From Rhodomicrobium sp. R_RK_3 (GTDB lineage: Bacteria; Pseudomonadota; Alphaproteobacteria; Rhizobiales; Rhodomicrobiaceae): 64,000 bases of DNA. Each line of letters opens with the position of its first letter. Positions within the stretch are counted from its first letter, which is position 1. Location of the stretch: assembly GCF_002198715.1 (NCBI RefSeq), contig NZ_MWLK01000006.1:1-64000 (forward strand), given 5' to 3'. This document shows, piece by piece, positions 33,404-41,741 of this stretch. Under the pieces are notes generated by a model. That model did not search any database. It was given only the letters and a program-made list of their open reading frames with translations, and had not been told where the DNA came from. The translations under genes and the position numbers were made by a program.

Positions 33404-34558
33404 CTATTTCCCCTCGACGAGCTTATCCGGCACTTTTGCGGGCGCCTCGTCCATCGGCTGGGTGGTGAAGCCGCGCAAGCCGCTCAGCTCCTGCTTGTCG
33501 CGCCGGATGTCGAGCGGGCTGATGATATAGGCCGTCAGCAGCTCGGCGAGCGAGCGCAGCGCGTGCATGTGGATGCGCTCATAGCCGTGCGAGGCGTCGA
33601 TGCCGAAGGTGATCAGCGCGGTGCGCACATCATGCCCCGCGACCTCAGCGGCGGCGGCGTCGGAGCGGTAATGGCGGAAAATATCCTTCTGGAAGCGGAT
33701 TTCGTGCTCCTCGCAGAGCTTGGCCAGCTTCTTGGTCAGGTGATAGTCGAACGGCCCGGCGCGGTCAGCCATGGCGAGCGTCACGCCGAATTCCGATGAA
33801 TTCTGCCCCGGGGCCGACGTGCCGTTATCCACCGCGACGATGGACGCCACGTCCTGATGCACCACCGAAGCGCCGCCGATGCCGACCTCCTCGGCGATGG
33901 TGAACAGCCAATGCGCATCGACCGGCAAATCCGGCTTGGCGTCGGTCACGGCCTTCAGCGCCGCCAGCATCACCGCAGCGCCGGCCTTGTCGTCGAGATG
34001 GCGCGAGATGATGAAGCCATTGTCCAGAAATTCCGGCTGCGGGTCGATGGCGACGAAATCGCCGATCTCGATGCCGAGCCGTCCCGCCTCGCGCCGGTTG
34101 CGCGAGAGCGCATCGACGCGCAGCTCGATATGCTCCCAGCCGATGGGCGCGCTATCGACCTCGTCGCCAAAAGTGTGGCCGGACGCCTTCAGCGGCAGGA
34201 TGGTGCCGCGATAGCTGCCGGCCTCGGTGAACACCGTGACGCGCGCGCCCTCGGCGAAGCGGGCGGACCATGTGCCGATCGGCACGATTTCGAGCCGCCC
34301 GTTCTCCTTCACCGCCTTGACCTGCGCGCCGAGCGTATCGAGATGGGCAATCACCGCCCGCGCGCCGCGATGGTCGCGGCCCTTCACCACGGCGCGGATG
34401 GCGCCGCGCCGCGTCAGCTCGAACGGCACCTCCATTTTGGCCAGCTCGTCGCAGCATTCGCGCACGATGACGTCGGTGTAGCCGGTGGGGCTCGGAATGG
34501 CCAGGAAGCGCCGGAGGCAGGCTTGCAGATAGTCGGTGTCGATGGGCAATCGGGACAT
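33404..34558 (-). CDS. M42-family peptidase of the NAGGN osmolyte cluster
   Basis: This is a 384-residue M42 (glutamyl aminopeptidase-like) metallopeptidase. Metal ligands and the catalytic base are recognisable: H and D in IAHLDTLGAQ, D in HLDDKAGAA, EE in FTIAEEVGIGG, D in VDNGTSAPG and a late H in DASHGYERIHMH. This subfamily is consistently found with the N-acetylglutaminylglutamine amide genes, as here, 8 bases after ngg. A role in turnover of the dipeptide or of a precursor is inferred, not shown. It is the last gene of the asnO-ngg operon. Confidence 0.9.
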   Translation of the reverse strand: MSRLPIDTDYLQACLRRFLAIPSPTGYTDVIVRECCDELAKMEVPFELTRRGAIRAVVKGRDHRGARAVIAHLDTLGAQVKAVKENGRLEIVPIGTWSARFAEGARVTVFTEAGSYRGTILPLKASGHTFGDEVDSAPIGWEHIELRVDALSRNRREAGRLGIEIGDFVAIDPQPEFLDNGFIISRHLDDKAGAAVMLAALKAVTDAKPDLPVDAHWLFTIAEEVGIGGASVVHQDVASIVAVDNGTSAPGQNSSEFGVTLAMADRAGPFDYHLTKKLAKLCEEHEIRFQKDIFRHYRSDAAAAEVAGHDVRTALITFGIDASHGYERIHMHALRSLAELLTAYIISPLDIRRDKQELSGLRGFTTQPMDEAPAKVPDKLVEGK

Positions 34559-34566
34559 GGGGCTCG

Positions 34567-36372
34567 CTAGAGTTGCGCCTCCTGGTTCTGGCGGACGGCG
34601 CGCACGGGGGCGGGGATCGAGAGCGGGAACAGCAGGTCGATGAAGCGTTCGGCGGTCGGCTGCGGCTCGTGATTGGCAAGGCCCGGGCGCTCATTGGCCT
34701 CGATGAAGGCGTAACGGTCGAAGCGCGGGTTCTCGACGATGAAGTCGATGCCGGTGACGGGGATGTCGATGGCCCGCGCCGCCGCGATGGCCGCTTCGGC
34801 GAGCCTCGGGTGCAACTCGTCGGTGACGTCGTGGATGGTGCCGCCGGTGTGCAGATTGGCGGTTTTGCGGGTTTGCAGCTCGGTCCCGGCGGGCAGGATA
34901 TCGTCGAGCGAAAAGCCTTCGCGGCCGATGCAGCGCTCGGTCTCGGCATCGATGGGGATGGCCGACTCGCCTTGCGTGGCGGCGGAGCGGCGGCGGCTCT
35001 GCGCCTCGATCAGCGCGCGGATCGAGGCGGCACCGTCACCGACGATATGCGGCGGACGGCGGATCGCGGCGGCGACGACGCGGTAATCGATGACGATGAG
35101 GCGCAGATCGCTGCCCTCCACCATCTGCTCGATGATGATGCGGCTGGAGAAGGCGCGCGCGGCTTCGGCCGCCTGCCGCACCTCGCCGAGCGTCGTCAGC
35201 CCGACGGAGACGCCCTGCCCCTGCTCGCCGCGCGCCGGTTTCACCACCACCGCCGGGTGCGCTTGCAGGAACGCCTCGATCTCTTCGTCGGTCTCGGTGC
35301 CGGCCGCGATCTGCATCTGCTCAGGCACGCGGACGCCGGCGCGGGCGACCACCCGGCGCGTCACCGTCTTGTCGTCGCAGATCGAGACCGCGACGCCGCT
35401 GGTCAGCTCGGACAGGCTTTCCCTGCAATGCACGCTGCGGCTGCCATGCACCAGCCGAAAGAAGCCGCCCTCGGCGTCGGTGACTTCGACCTGGATGCCG
35501 CGCCGCATCGCTTCGTTGACGATGATGGTGGCATAAGGGTTGAGGCTTTCGGCGGGCGAGGCGCCGATGAACAGCCGCTCGTTGATCGGGTTCTTGCGCT
35601 TGACGCAGAACAGCGGCACGCGGCGGAAGCCGAGCTTTTCATAGAGCGCGATGGCCTGGCTGTTGTCGTGCAGCACGGACAGGTCCATGTAGCTCGCCGC
35701 GCGGGCGCGAAAATGGTCGGCGAGGCGCCGGACCAAGGCCTCGCCGATGCGGGCGTGCTGCGCCTGCGGGTCGACGGCGAGGCACCACAGGCTCGAGCCG
35801 CATTCGGGGTCGTCCATGGCGCGGTGATGGTCGACGCCCATTACCGTGCCGATGATCTGGCCGGTTTGCTCATCCTCGGCGACCAGCACCGTGACCGCGC
35901 GGCTGCCCCGGTTGGACCAGAAGAATTCCGGCGGCACCGGCACCATGCTGCGGGCGAGATAGATGCGGTTCACCGCGTCGGCATCGGCCTGAGAGACGAG
36001 GCGGCGCAGGAAAAAGCCGTGCTCGCGCCGCCGCATCGGCGCCATTTGCATCGTCAGGTCGAGCCGGTAGGTGTGCGAGGGGTCGAGGAACAGCTCGCGC
36101 GGCGCGGCGGAGAGCAGCACATGCGGGTCGCTGATGTGGAAGGCGATGTCGCGGCGGTCTGGGCCCTCGGCGCCGAGCGCGTCGGAAAGGGCGCGGGGGT
36201 CGGCGAAGGTCTCGCCGAACAGCAGGCGGCCCCAGCCGCAATCGACCATGGCGTTCGGCCTGCCGGCCGCGCCTTCCGCGACGATGCGGCGCCATGGCCG
36301 GTAGGCGTGGACCGATTGCGCGCGGAGGCGCCGGGCGCGCTGGCGGCTGGCGGACTTCTTGCGCATCAGCAT
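34567..36372 (-). CDS. ngg: N-acetylglutaminylglutamine synthetase
   Basis: This is a 601-residue fusion. An N-terminal GNAT acetyltransferase (about 110-270, with CLAVDPQAQHARIGEALVRR) is joined to a C-terminal ATP-grasp ligase (about 300-590, with VVVKPARGEQGQGVSVGL as the ATP-binding loop). This is the layout of Ngg, which makes N-acetylglutaminylglutamine; AsnO next to it makes the terminal amide, giving the osmoprotectant NAGGN. The ATG at 36372 follows GGAGG, with a second in-frame ATG two codons on. Spacing to asnO is 36 bases. Osmotic induction is expected from related systems. Confidence 0.93.
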   Translation of the reverse strand: MLMRKKSASRQRARRLRAQSVHAYRPWRRIVAEGAAGRPNAMVDCGWGRLLFGETFADPRALSDALGAEGPDRRDIAFHISDPHVLLSAAPRELFLDPSHTYRLDLTMQMAPMRRREHGFFLRRLVSQADADAVNRIYLARSMVPVPPEFFWSNRGSRAVTVLVAEDEQTGQIIGTVMGVDHHRAMDDPECGSSLWCLAVDPQAQHARIGEALVRRLADHFRARAASYMDLSVLHDNSQAIALYEKLGFRRVPLFCVKRKNPINERLFIGASPAESLNPYATIIVNEAMRRGIQVEVTDAEGGFFRLVHGSRSVHCRESLSELTSGVAVSICDDKTVTRRVVARAGVRVPEQMQIAAGTETDEEIEAFLQAHPAVVVKPARGEQGQGVSVGLTTLGEVRQAAEAARAFSSRIIIEQMVEGSDLRLIVIDYRVVAAAIRRPPHIVGDGAASIRALIEAQSRRRSAATQGESAIPIDAETERCIGREGFSLDDILPAGTELQTRKTANLHTGGTIHDVTDELHPRLAEAAIAAARAIDIPVTGIDFIVENPRFDRYAFIEANERPGLANHEPQPTAERFIDLLFPLSIPAPVRAVRQNQEAQL

Positions 36373-36408
36373 TGGGCCTCCATTGCGGCGCGAGGTCGGT
36401 GCGGCGGC

Positions 36409-38184
36409 TCAGATGCCATGGGCTTGCAGCCACATTTCCAAAAGCGCGACCTGCCAGAGTTCGGAGCCGCGTAACGGCGTGAGGTGGTCTTTCGGCGCGG
36501 CGAACAGCTTTTCCAGATAGGCCGGGCTGAACAGGCCGCGCGCGCGGGCGGCGGGGGATGAGAGCGCATCGCGCGCCATCTCGAGATAGGCGCCGTCGAG
36601 ATATTTCAGCGCGGGCACCGGGAAATAGCCCTTCGGCCGGTCGATGATTTCGGCGGGCACGACGAGGCGCGCGGCATCCTTCAGCACGCCCTTGCCGCCT
36701 TGCGACAGCTTGAGGCCGGGCGGGATGCGGGCGGCCAGTTCCGCCAGCTCGTAATCGAGGAAGGGCACGCGCGCTTCCAGGCCCCAGGCCATGGTCATGT
36801 TGTCGACGCGCTTCACGGGATCGTCGACCAGCATCACCGTCGCATCCAGCCGGAGCGCCTTGTCGACGGGCGTCGCCGCGCCGGGCGTCCCGAATTGCTC
36901 GGCGATGAAGGCCATGGCCTCGTCGCGGCCGGTGTGCCATTCGGGGGCGAGGTGGGATTGCAGCTGGTCGAGATTGCGGTCGCAGAAGACGCGGGCGTAA
37001 TCGGCGGCGGGGTCGGCCGAGTCGAGCAGCGGCGGATACCAGTGATAGCCGCCAAAAACCTCGTCCGCGCCCTGGCCGGACTGCACCACCTTGATATGCT
37101 TGGAGACCTCCTGCGACAGCAGGTAGAAGCCGACATTGTCGTAGGAGACCATCGGCTCCGACATCGCCGCGATGGCGCCGGGCAGCGCCCCGATCAGGCG
37201 CGCGGAGGGCACGAAGATCTTGTGATGGTCGGTGCCGAAGCGCTCGGCGATCAGGTCGGAATAGACGAATTCGTCGCCCTTCTCGCCATGCGCCTCCTCG
37301 AAGCCGACGGAGAAGGTCATCAGGCCCGTTTGCCCCATCTCGGCGAGCAATCCGACGATCAGGCTGGAATCGACGCCACCCGACAGCAGCACGCCGACCG
37401 GCACATCGGCCACCATCCGGCGCGCCACGGCCTTGCGCAGCTCCGACAGCACCATGTCGCGCCATTCCTCGGCGCTGCGTTCGAGATCGCCTTCGTGGCG
37501 CTCGGCGCGCAGTTCCCAGAAACGGGTTTCGCTGGAGGAGCCATCCGGCTCGATGACCCGGATCGTCGCCGGGGGTAGCTTGCGGACGCCGTTCAAAATG
37601 GTGCGTGGCGGCGGCACGACGGCGTGGAAGCTCATGTAATGAGCGAGTGCGACCCTATCGATCGAAGTGTCCACGTCACCGGCCGCGAGGATCGCCGGAA
37701 GCGTCGAGGCGAAGCGCAGCCGGCCGGGCGTCTCGGACAGATAGAGCGGCTTGATGCCGAACCGGTCGCGGGCGAGCACGACGCGGCCGGTGTCGCGCTC
37801 ATGGATGGCGAAGGCGAACATGCCGTTGAAGCGCTCGACGCAGGACGGGCCCCAGGCGTGATAGGCCTTGAGGATGACCTCGGTGTCGCCGGTGGAGAAG
37901 AAGCGGTAGCCCTTGCCGATCAGCTCATGCCGCAGCTTCGGGTAGTTGTAGATGCAGCCATTGAAGGCGATGTCGAGGCCCAGCTCGGGGTCGGACATCG
38001 GCTGCGCGGCCTTCTCGCTGAGATCGACGATTTTCAACCTGCGGTGGCCGAGGCCGACGCCGTTGTGGATGATCTCTCCGGCCCCGTCCGGCCCGCGCGG
38101 CGACATGGCGTGCATCATCCGGGCGATGGCCGCCGCATCGGCCTCCTCCCCGGAATATTTCAGCTCGCCGCAGATTCCGCACAT
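36409..38184 (-). CDS. asnO: N-acetylglutaminylglutamine amidotransferase (AsnB-like)
   Basis: This is a 591-residue asparagine-synthase-type enzyme. Cys2 of MCGICGELKYSG is the glutaminase nucleophile after Met removal. The PP-loop LLSGGVDSSLIVGLL (about 260-274) activates the acceptor carboxyl with ATP. The neighbouring ngg and M42 genes identify it as the NAGGN amidotransferase rather than a general asparagine synthetase. It is the promoter-proximal gene of the cluster. It diverges from a phosphatase gene across about 150 bases, where the osmotically controlled promoter should lie. GAGGA is about 13 bases from the ATG, a rather long spacing. Confidence 0.93.
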   Translation of the reverse strand: MCGICGELKYSGEEADAAAIARMMHAMSPRGPDGAGEIIHNGVGLGHRRLKIVDLSEKAAQPMSDPELGLDIAFNGCIYNYPKLRHELIGKGYRFFSTGDTEVILKAYHAWGPSCVERFNGMFAFAIHERDTGRVVLARDRFGIKPLYLSETPGRLRFASTLPAILAAGDVDTSIDRVALAHYMSFHAVVPPPRTILNGVRKLPPATIRVIEPDGSSSETRFWELRAERHEGDLERSAEEWRDMVLSELRKAVARRMVADVPVGVLLSGGVDSSLIVGLLAEMGQTGLMTFSVGFEEAHGEKGDEFVYSDLIAERFGTDHHKIFVPSARLIGALPGAIAAMSEPMVSYDNVGFYLLSQEVSKHIKVVQSGQGADEVFGGYHWYPPLLDSADPAADYARVFCDRNLDQLQSHLAPEWHTGRDEAMAFIAEQFGTPGAATPVDKALRLDATVMLVDDPVKRVDNMTMAWGLEARVPFLDYELAELAARIPPGLKLSQGGKGVLKDAARLVVPAEIIDRPKGYFPVPALKYLDGAYLEMARDALSSPAARARGLFSPAYLEKLFAAPKDHLTPLRGSELWQVALLEMWLQAHGI

Positions 38185-38337
38185 GCCGTGCGTTTGTCCT
38201 CATGTTTCCGTGTGTTGGAAGGTTAAACCGGGCAGGCCAAGCCGAGTTCCGCAAGCTGCGGCGCTGCGGCGCCTGGCATATTGACATGCGCCCGCATTGG
38301 TCCTTGTGTCATAATCGAGGAAACAAGGTTTTCAACG

Positions 38338-38949
38338 ATGCCAGACAACGCGCCGCAAGATCATGCGCCGGCCGCAAAATTGCCTTTCCAGATCACCATT
38401 TGCGGGATCGAGGAGCTCTCCTGCCACGCCGAAGGCAAGGTCAGCCACGTGCTGTCCATCCTCGACCCGGATCATGTCGAGCCCGAAGCCTTCGGCGCCT
38501 ATGGCGAGCACGCCAAGCTGGAGTTGCGCTTCAAGGACGAAATCGAGGATTTCCCCGGCGCCGATGCGCCGCAGCTCCAGCATGTCGAGCAGGTCCTGAC
38601 CTTCGGCCGCGACATCCTGCGCGACCCCGAAGCGCTGCGCCATTTGCTGGTGCATTGCCACATGGGCATTTCGCGCTCGACCGCCGCCATGACCTTGCTG
38701 CTTGCGGAGGCGCAGCCCGCAACCTCCGCGCGCGACGTGCTGCATCAGGTGCTCGGCATCCGCGAACGGGCCTGGCCGAATCTGCGCATGCTCACTCTGG
38801 GCGAGGAACTGCTCGGCCGGCCAGGACAGTTTTCCAGCGCGGTCGGCGAGATCTACCGCTACCAGCTCGACCGCCGCCCGCAATTGCGCAATTTCTTCAT
38901 GGACATAGGCCGCGCGCGCGAAGTCGTGCTGGCGGAGAATTGGACATAG
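38338..38949 (+). CDS. Dual-specificity-type protein phosphatase
   Basis: This is a 203-residue cytoplasmic protein with the protein-tyrosine-phosphatase signature HCHMGISRST (about 106-115). Cys107 is the expected nucleophile and the arginine binds phosphate. A DHVEPEAFG-like region precedes, and FPGADAPQLQHVEQ may supply the general acid. The ATG at 38338 has AAGG nine bases upstream; an earlier in-frame ATG at 38281 would add 19 residues without an SD. The substrate could be protein, sugar or nucleotide phosphate. It diverges from asnO. Confidence 0.78.
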   Translation: MPDNAPQDHAPAAKLPFQITICGIEELSCHAEGKVSHVLSILDPDHVEPEAFGAYGEHAKLELRFKDEIEDFPGADAPQLQHVEQVLTFGRDILRDPEALRHLLVHCHMGISRSTAAMTLLLAEAQPATSARDVLHQVLGIRERAWPNLRMLTLGEELLGRPGQFSSAVGEIYRYQLDRRPQLRNFFMDIGRAREVVLAENWT

Positions 38950-39102
38950 CACGGTTGCTCGGCTTGCCGGCCGTGCGGGTGTTTATAAGGCGGAAAGTGC
39001 GCCGGGATCGCTTGGATGGGCGGCCGAAGCACCGTATATCGCGTGCAACCTCCGGCTGTTTTCATCCCCGGCACCCGAACCCCCGCAGGAGCTCGCACAC
39101 CC

Positions 39103-39831
39103 ATGGTCTGGCCATTGAGACGACCGCCGCGCATCGTCTTCGTGCATATCGGCAAGACGGCGGGAAGCTGGGTGCACAGGCAGATCAAGCGCCGCTACCG
39201 GCGCTCGGAAATCTGTCCCCTGGAGCAGGAGGAGCAGTTTCCCGATGATGTCGGCAAGCTCGATAATTACAGGCTGATCAAGGCCCATTTCGGCCATGCC
39301 TACGCCTCGAGAATCGATGCGGCGATGATTACCGTCCTGCGCGATCCGCTGGAGCGGGTGGTCTCCGTCTATTATTATCTGCGCGAATTTCCGCTCACCC
39401 AGGGCGGCCACGGGCTGGCCAAGGGCCTGTCGTTCCGCGAATTTATCTTCTCGGACCACCCGGCCATCCGCCAGGCAATCGAGAACACCCAGACCTGGCA
39501 GATCGCGGCAAGCCATCATGACAGGACGCGCGCCGCCCTTCACGACATGCCGGGAGACCGCCTTTTGGCGCGGGCGAAGGCGAATCTGGCGGATTTTGCG
39601 GCGGTCGGCGTCACGGAGGACTTTCCGGCCTTCGCCAAGCTCCTGCGCCGGAAACTCGCCATTAAGATCGACCCGCGCGGCAAGCCGTCAAACGTGACAC
39701 AATCGCGGCCCAAGCTTGACGATCTGTCGAGCCTCGAGATTGACCGGATCATGCAGCTCACCGAGCTCGACCGTCAGCTCTACGATTATGTGCGCGCGTC
39801 GCAGGACAATGCCGTGCCCCTCTGTAACTGA
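39103..39831 (+). CDS. Sulfotransferase-family protein
   Basis: This is a 242-residue protein of the Golgi-type sulfotransferase 2 family, which transfers sulfate from PAPS. The 5'-phosphosulfate loop FVHIGKTAGSWVHRQI begins near residue 13. The 3'-phosphate segment TVLRDPLERVVSVYYYL lies near 76-92. Bacterial members often sulfate polysaccharides or lipids, and the exo locus is a conceivable source of acceptor, but there is no direct link. ATG 39103 has CAGGAG about 11 bases upstream; ATG 39016 would add 29 residues of poor character. Confidence 0.75.
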   Translation: MVWPLRRPPRIVFVHIGKTAGSWVHRQIKRRYRRSEICPLEQEEQFPDDVGKLDNYRLIKAHFGHAYASRIDAAMITVLRDPLERVVSVYYYLREFPLTQGGHGLAKGLSFREFIFSDHPAIRQAIENTQTWQIAASHHDRTRAALHDMPGDRLLARAKANLADFAAVGVTEDFPAFAKLLRRKLAIKIDPRGKPSNVTQSRPKLDDLSSLEIDRIMQLTELDRQLYDYVRASQDNAVPLCN

Positions 39832-39836
39832 ACGCT

Positions 39837-40130
39837 TTACCCAAAAATACCCTTGAAAACTGGCCATTCCCAGACCGGCCCGAACAGTTGGCCGACCGCC
39901 GCGACGCCGCCGATCACCAGCGACAGATAGGCGACGAAGCTCGTCCGCCCCTGCTTCTGCCCGATCTGATAGATAATATCGTTCTGCTCGGCGAGCTTGG
40001 CGGCGATGCGCTCCGCGATCAGTTCGGCGGCGGCACTGTTGGTCTGCATCGCGGCGTTGGCGAGGCTGCGCTCATGCTGCTGGCGGACGAATTCCTCGTG
40101 GCGGCGCTGCGCTGCATTGTCGATGCTCAT
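39837..40130 (-). CDS. Small membrane protein with a coiled-coil-like N-terminus
   Basis: This 97-residue protein is not recognised. The first 65 residues are charged and helical with heptad-like spacing (HEEFVRQQHERSLANAAMQ, AERIAAKLAEQND). A single hydrophobic segment (FVAYLSLVIGGVAAVGQLF, about 69-87) follows, so it is probably a C-tail-anchored inner-membrane protein. The ATG at 40130 has GGGAGG six bases upstream, strongly preferred over an upstream in-frame start. It is convergent with the sulfotransferase gene with only 5 bases between them. Confidence 0.65.
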   Translation of the reverse strand: MSIDNAAQRRHEEFVRQQHERSLANAAMQTNSAAAELIAERIAAKLAEQNDIIYQIGQKQGRTSFVAYLSLVIGGVAAVGQLFGPVWEWPVFKGIFG

Positions 40131-40459
40131 CGGAAACCTCCCTTGCCGAGCCCGGACCCCAAATTCCTTGCGCTTTTTATACTGCCCATGGGCCGAGATA
40201 AAGACGCCCGCCGCGGAATTTCCGATGCAGTCTCCGTAGGCCTCGCGTAAGGCTGCGCCGCTATTGCCTGCGCCAACATCGCGCGGGACTGCCCGATCCG
40301 CCATAGCAACGCGCCCGGCGGCGAAGCGCGAGCTTTCACGCTGTTACACCCGATGAGGCCTTCACAGAACCGCAACAGAGATATAGTATCCCAGACCATA
40401 CGACGTCGTGCGAGCGTCTCTGCATAGGCCAACGGGTTCAACCGTCAGGAAAGGCAGAC
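40131..40459. other. Divergent intergenic region upstream of the HNH gene
   Basis: These 329 bases hold no visible gene. For the small membrane protein, TATAAA on the minus strand (40181-40176) is a fair -10 and is next to a GCCCATGGGC palindrome (40184-40193). The HNH promoter is listed separately. Confidence 0.4.
40361..40409 (+). promoter_or_regulatory. Candidate HNH gene promoter with downstream palindrome
   Basis: TTCACA (40361-40366) and TAGTAT (40384-40389) are 17 bases apart. The expected start near 40396 is followed at once by ACGACGTCGT (40400-40409), a perfect 10-bp palindrome suited to a repressor. The leader to the GTG at 40460 would be about 64 bases. Confidence 0.4.
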
Positions 40460-41029
40460 GTGACCGCCCTAGCACACGCATCCTCTCCGCCGGAGGCGTT
40501 TCCGGCGCTCGTTCTCAACGCCGATTACCGGCCGCTCAGCTATTATCCGCTCTCGCTTTGGGGGTGGCAGGACACCGTCAAAGCGGTGTTTCTCGACCGC
40601 GTGAACATCGTTTCCCATTACGACAAGGCCGTGCGCAGCCCGACCTTCGAAATGAAGCTGCCGAGCGTCGTGTCGTTGAAGGTCTTCGTGAAACCGGCGC
40701 TGTATCCGGCCTTCACGCGGTTCAACGTGTTCTTGCGCGACCGCTTTAGCTGCCAATATTGCGGCGATCCGCATGACCTCACTTTCGACCATCTCATCCC
40801 CCGCTCGCGCGGCGGACTGACCCGGTGGGATAATGTTGTCACGGCCTGCGCGCCATGCAATCTGAAGAAGGGCGGCGACATGCCCAAAAAGGCGAAGATG
40901 TGGCCCTATCAGACGCCCTATCGCCCGACCGTCCACGAGCTGCATCGCAATGGCCGGCTGTTCCCGCCGAACTATCTGCATGAAAGCTGGATGGACTATC
41001 TCTATTGGGACACCGAGCTGGAGCCGTAG
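40460..41029 (+). CDS. HNH endonuclease family protein
   Basis: This is a 189-residue stand-alone HNH protein widely conserved in alphaproteobacteria. It has a zinc-binding CQYCGDPHD (C98, C101), the HNH core TFDHLIPRSRGG (D110-H111) with the following WDNVVTACAPCNLKKG, and a second CxxC. The N-terminal ALVLNADYRPLSYYPLSLW segment is typical of this chromosomal subgroup. The start is GTG with GGAAAGG upstream. Such proteins may act in DNA repair or processing; the target is not known. It is not next to a methylase or a defence gene. Confidence 0.85.
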   Translation: MTALAHASSPPEAFPALVLNADYRPLSYYPLSLWGWQDTVKAVFLDRVNIVSHYDKAVRSPTFEMKLPSVVSLKVFVKPALYPAFTRFNVFLRDRFSCQYCGDPHDLTFDHLIPRSRGGLTRWDNVVTACAPCNLKKGGDMPKKAKMWPYQTPYRPTVHELHRNGRLFPPNYLHESWMDYLYWDTELEP

Positions 41030-41090
41030 TCTCTTCCCACGGACTATTTTCTCTTGTCATTCCCGCGAAGGCGGTATGGCGGCACAAAAA

Positions 41091-41117
41091 AACGGGCGCC
41101 CACCAGGAGCGCCCGTT
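41091..41117. terminator. Bidirectional intrinsic terminator
   Basis: AACGGGCGC (41091-41099) pairs exactly with GCGCCCGTT (41109-41117). On the minus strand the stem is followed directly by seven U (from the A-tract ending at 41092). On the plus strand a T-run comes after three bases. It should end the HNH transcript and, more efficiently, any minus-strand transcript arriving from 41.6 kb. Confidence 0.75.
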
Positions 41118-41227
41118 CGAATTTTTACGCGATCGCAAACACCCGATGCGGCAGGCGATACGCTACTCTTCGAACGCCCGGCAAATTTCCTCGGCAACAC
41201 GCATTACAAGACCGGCCGCTCCACTCG

Positions 41228-41337
41228 ACGCCACGCTACGCAACCGACGCAATACCAACCGACGCAACGCGACAAACGCAACTGAACGCCACTCGACTCA
41301 ACCAACGCAACTCTACGCAACAACGCAACGCCTCAAC
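41228..41337. repeat. Roughly 10-bp-phased ACGCAAC heptamer array
   Basis: Seven copies of ACGCAA occur at 41238, 41247, 41262, 41276, 41305, 41315 and 41323. Variants fill the gaps: ACGCCAC at 41228 and 41286, ACTCAAC at 41296 and CCTCAAC at 41331. Most starts are 8-10 bases apart, about one helical turn. The plus strand is strongly A/C-rich, so the minus strand reads GUUGCGU repeatedly. It lies between the bidirectional terminator and the 3' end of a small minus-strand gene. It does not look coding in any frame. No spacer/repeat structure of a CRISPR is present. Confidence 0.65.
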
Positions 41338-41354
41338 TCGGGGGCTCGCGGGAC

Positions 41355-41372
41355 GGCCGGCTAGAACCGGCC
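41355..41372 (-). other. Hairpin spanning the stop codon of the 79-codon gene
   Basis: GGCCGG (41355-41360) pairs with CCGGCC (41367-41372). The loop CTAGAA contains the TAG stop (minus strand) of the gene at 41361-41600. No T-run follows, so transcripts may continue into the phased repeat array as a 3' untranslated region. Confidence 0.45.
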
Positions 41373-41600
41373 AGCCCTGACTTCGGCCAGTGGCGCGATC
41401 TCGCGGAAGAGCGGCAATTCGGGCTGAATACGGTTTTCCGCACGCGGGGAATGCAATGCGGCGTCGAAATTGAGGGATTCCGTCGCCATGAATTCAGCCT
41501 GCTTCATTCGCTTTTCCGCAACTGACCGCAGGATCCCATTGGCCAGATTGCCCAATTGCTTCCAATCGGACGGGTACTCGTGCTCCACTTGACGCTCCAC
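41361..41600 (-). CDS. Small protein of unknown function
   Basis: This frame of up to 79 residues is not recognised. It starts at GTG 41600, or at ATG 41507 (48 residues) where GGAAAAG gives a better SD. It is charged, without a membrane helix, with a SVAEKRMKQAEFMATESLNF stretch followed by a proline-containing tail ending LFREIAPLAEVRAGRF. Upstream is an unusually AT-rich region with an inverted repeat, and downstream a hairpin and the phased repeat array. Expression is plausible but unproven. Confidence 0.45.
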   Translation of the reverse strand: MERQVEHEYPSDWKQLGNLANGILRSVAEKRMKQAEFMATESLNFDAALHSPRAENRIQPELPLFREIAPLAEVRAGRF

Positions 41601-41640
41601 TGTTACTGACGCTGTTAACGGGTTTTTTACCTCTTATGAT

Positions 41641-41675
41641 TCATGCCTACACCGATTCGCGTGAACGAGGCATGA
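41641..41675. promoter_or_regulatory. Inverted repeat TCATGCCT...AGGCATGA
   Basis: TCATGCCT (41641-41648) and AGGCATGA (41668-41675) are exact inverted copies 19 bases apart, in an AT-rich stretch upstream of the small minus-strand gene. On the minus strand TTGACT (41690-41685) lies just upstream, which could be a -35 box. It may be an operator or a 5' leader hairpin. Confidence 0.4.
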
Positions 41676-41741
41676 AATAGCAACAGTCAACCCGCAATCT
41701 TTACCCCCTGTGGATTTCCTTAATTCTGTTACGAAAATGAC

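Noticed and set aside
41228-41337. CRISPR-like array
   Set aside because: The units are 7 bp with 1-8 bp between them. There are no 24-40 bp identical repeats or unique spacers, and no cas gene is in the window.
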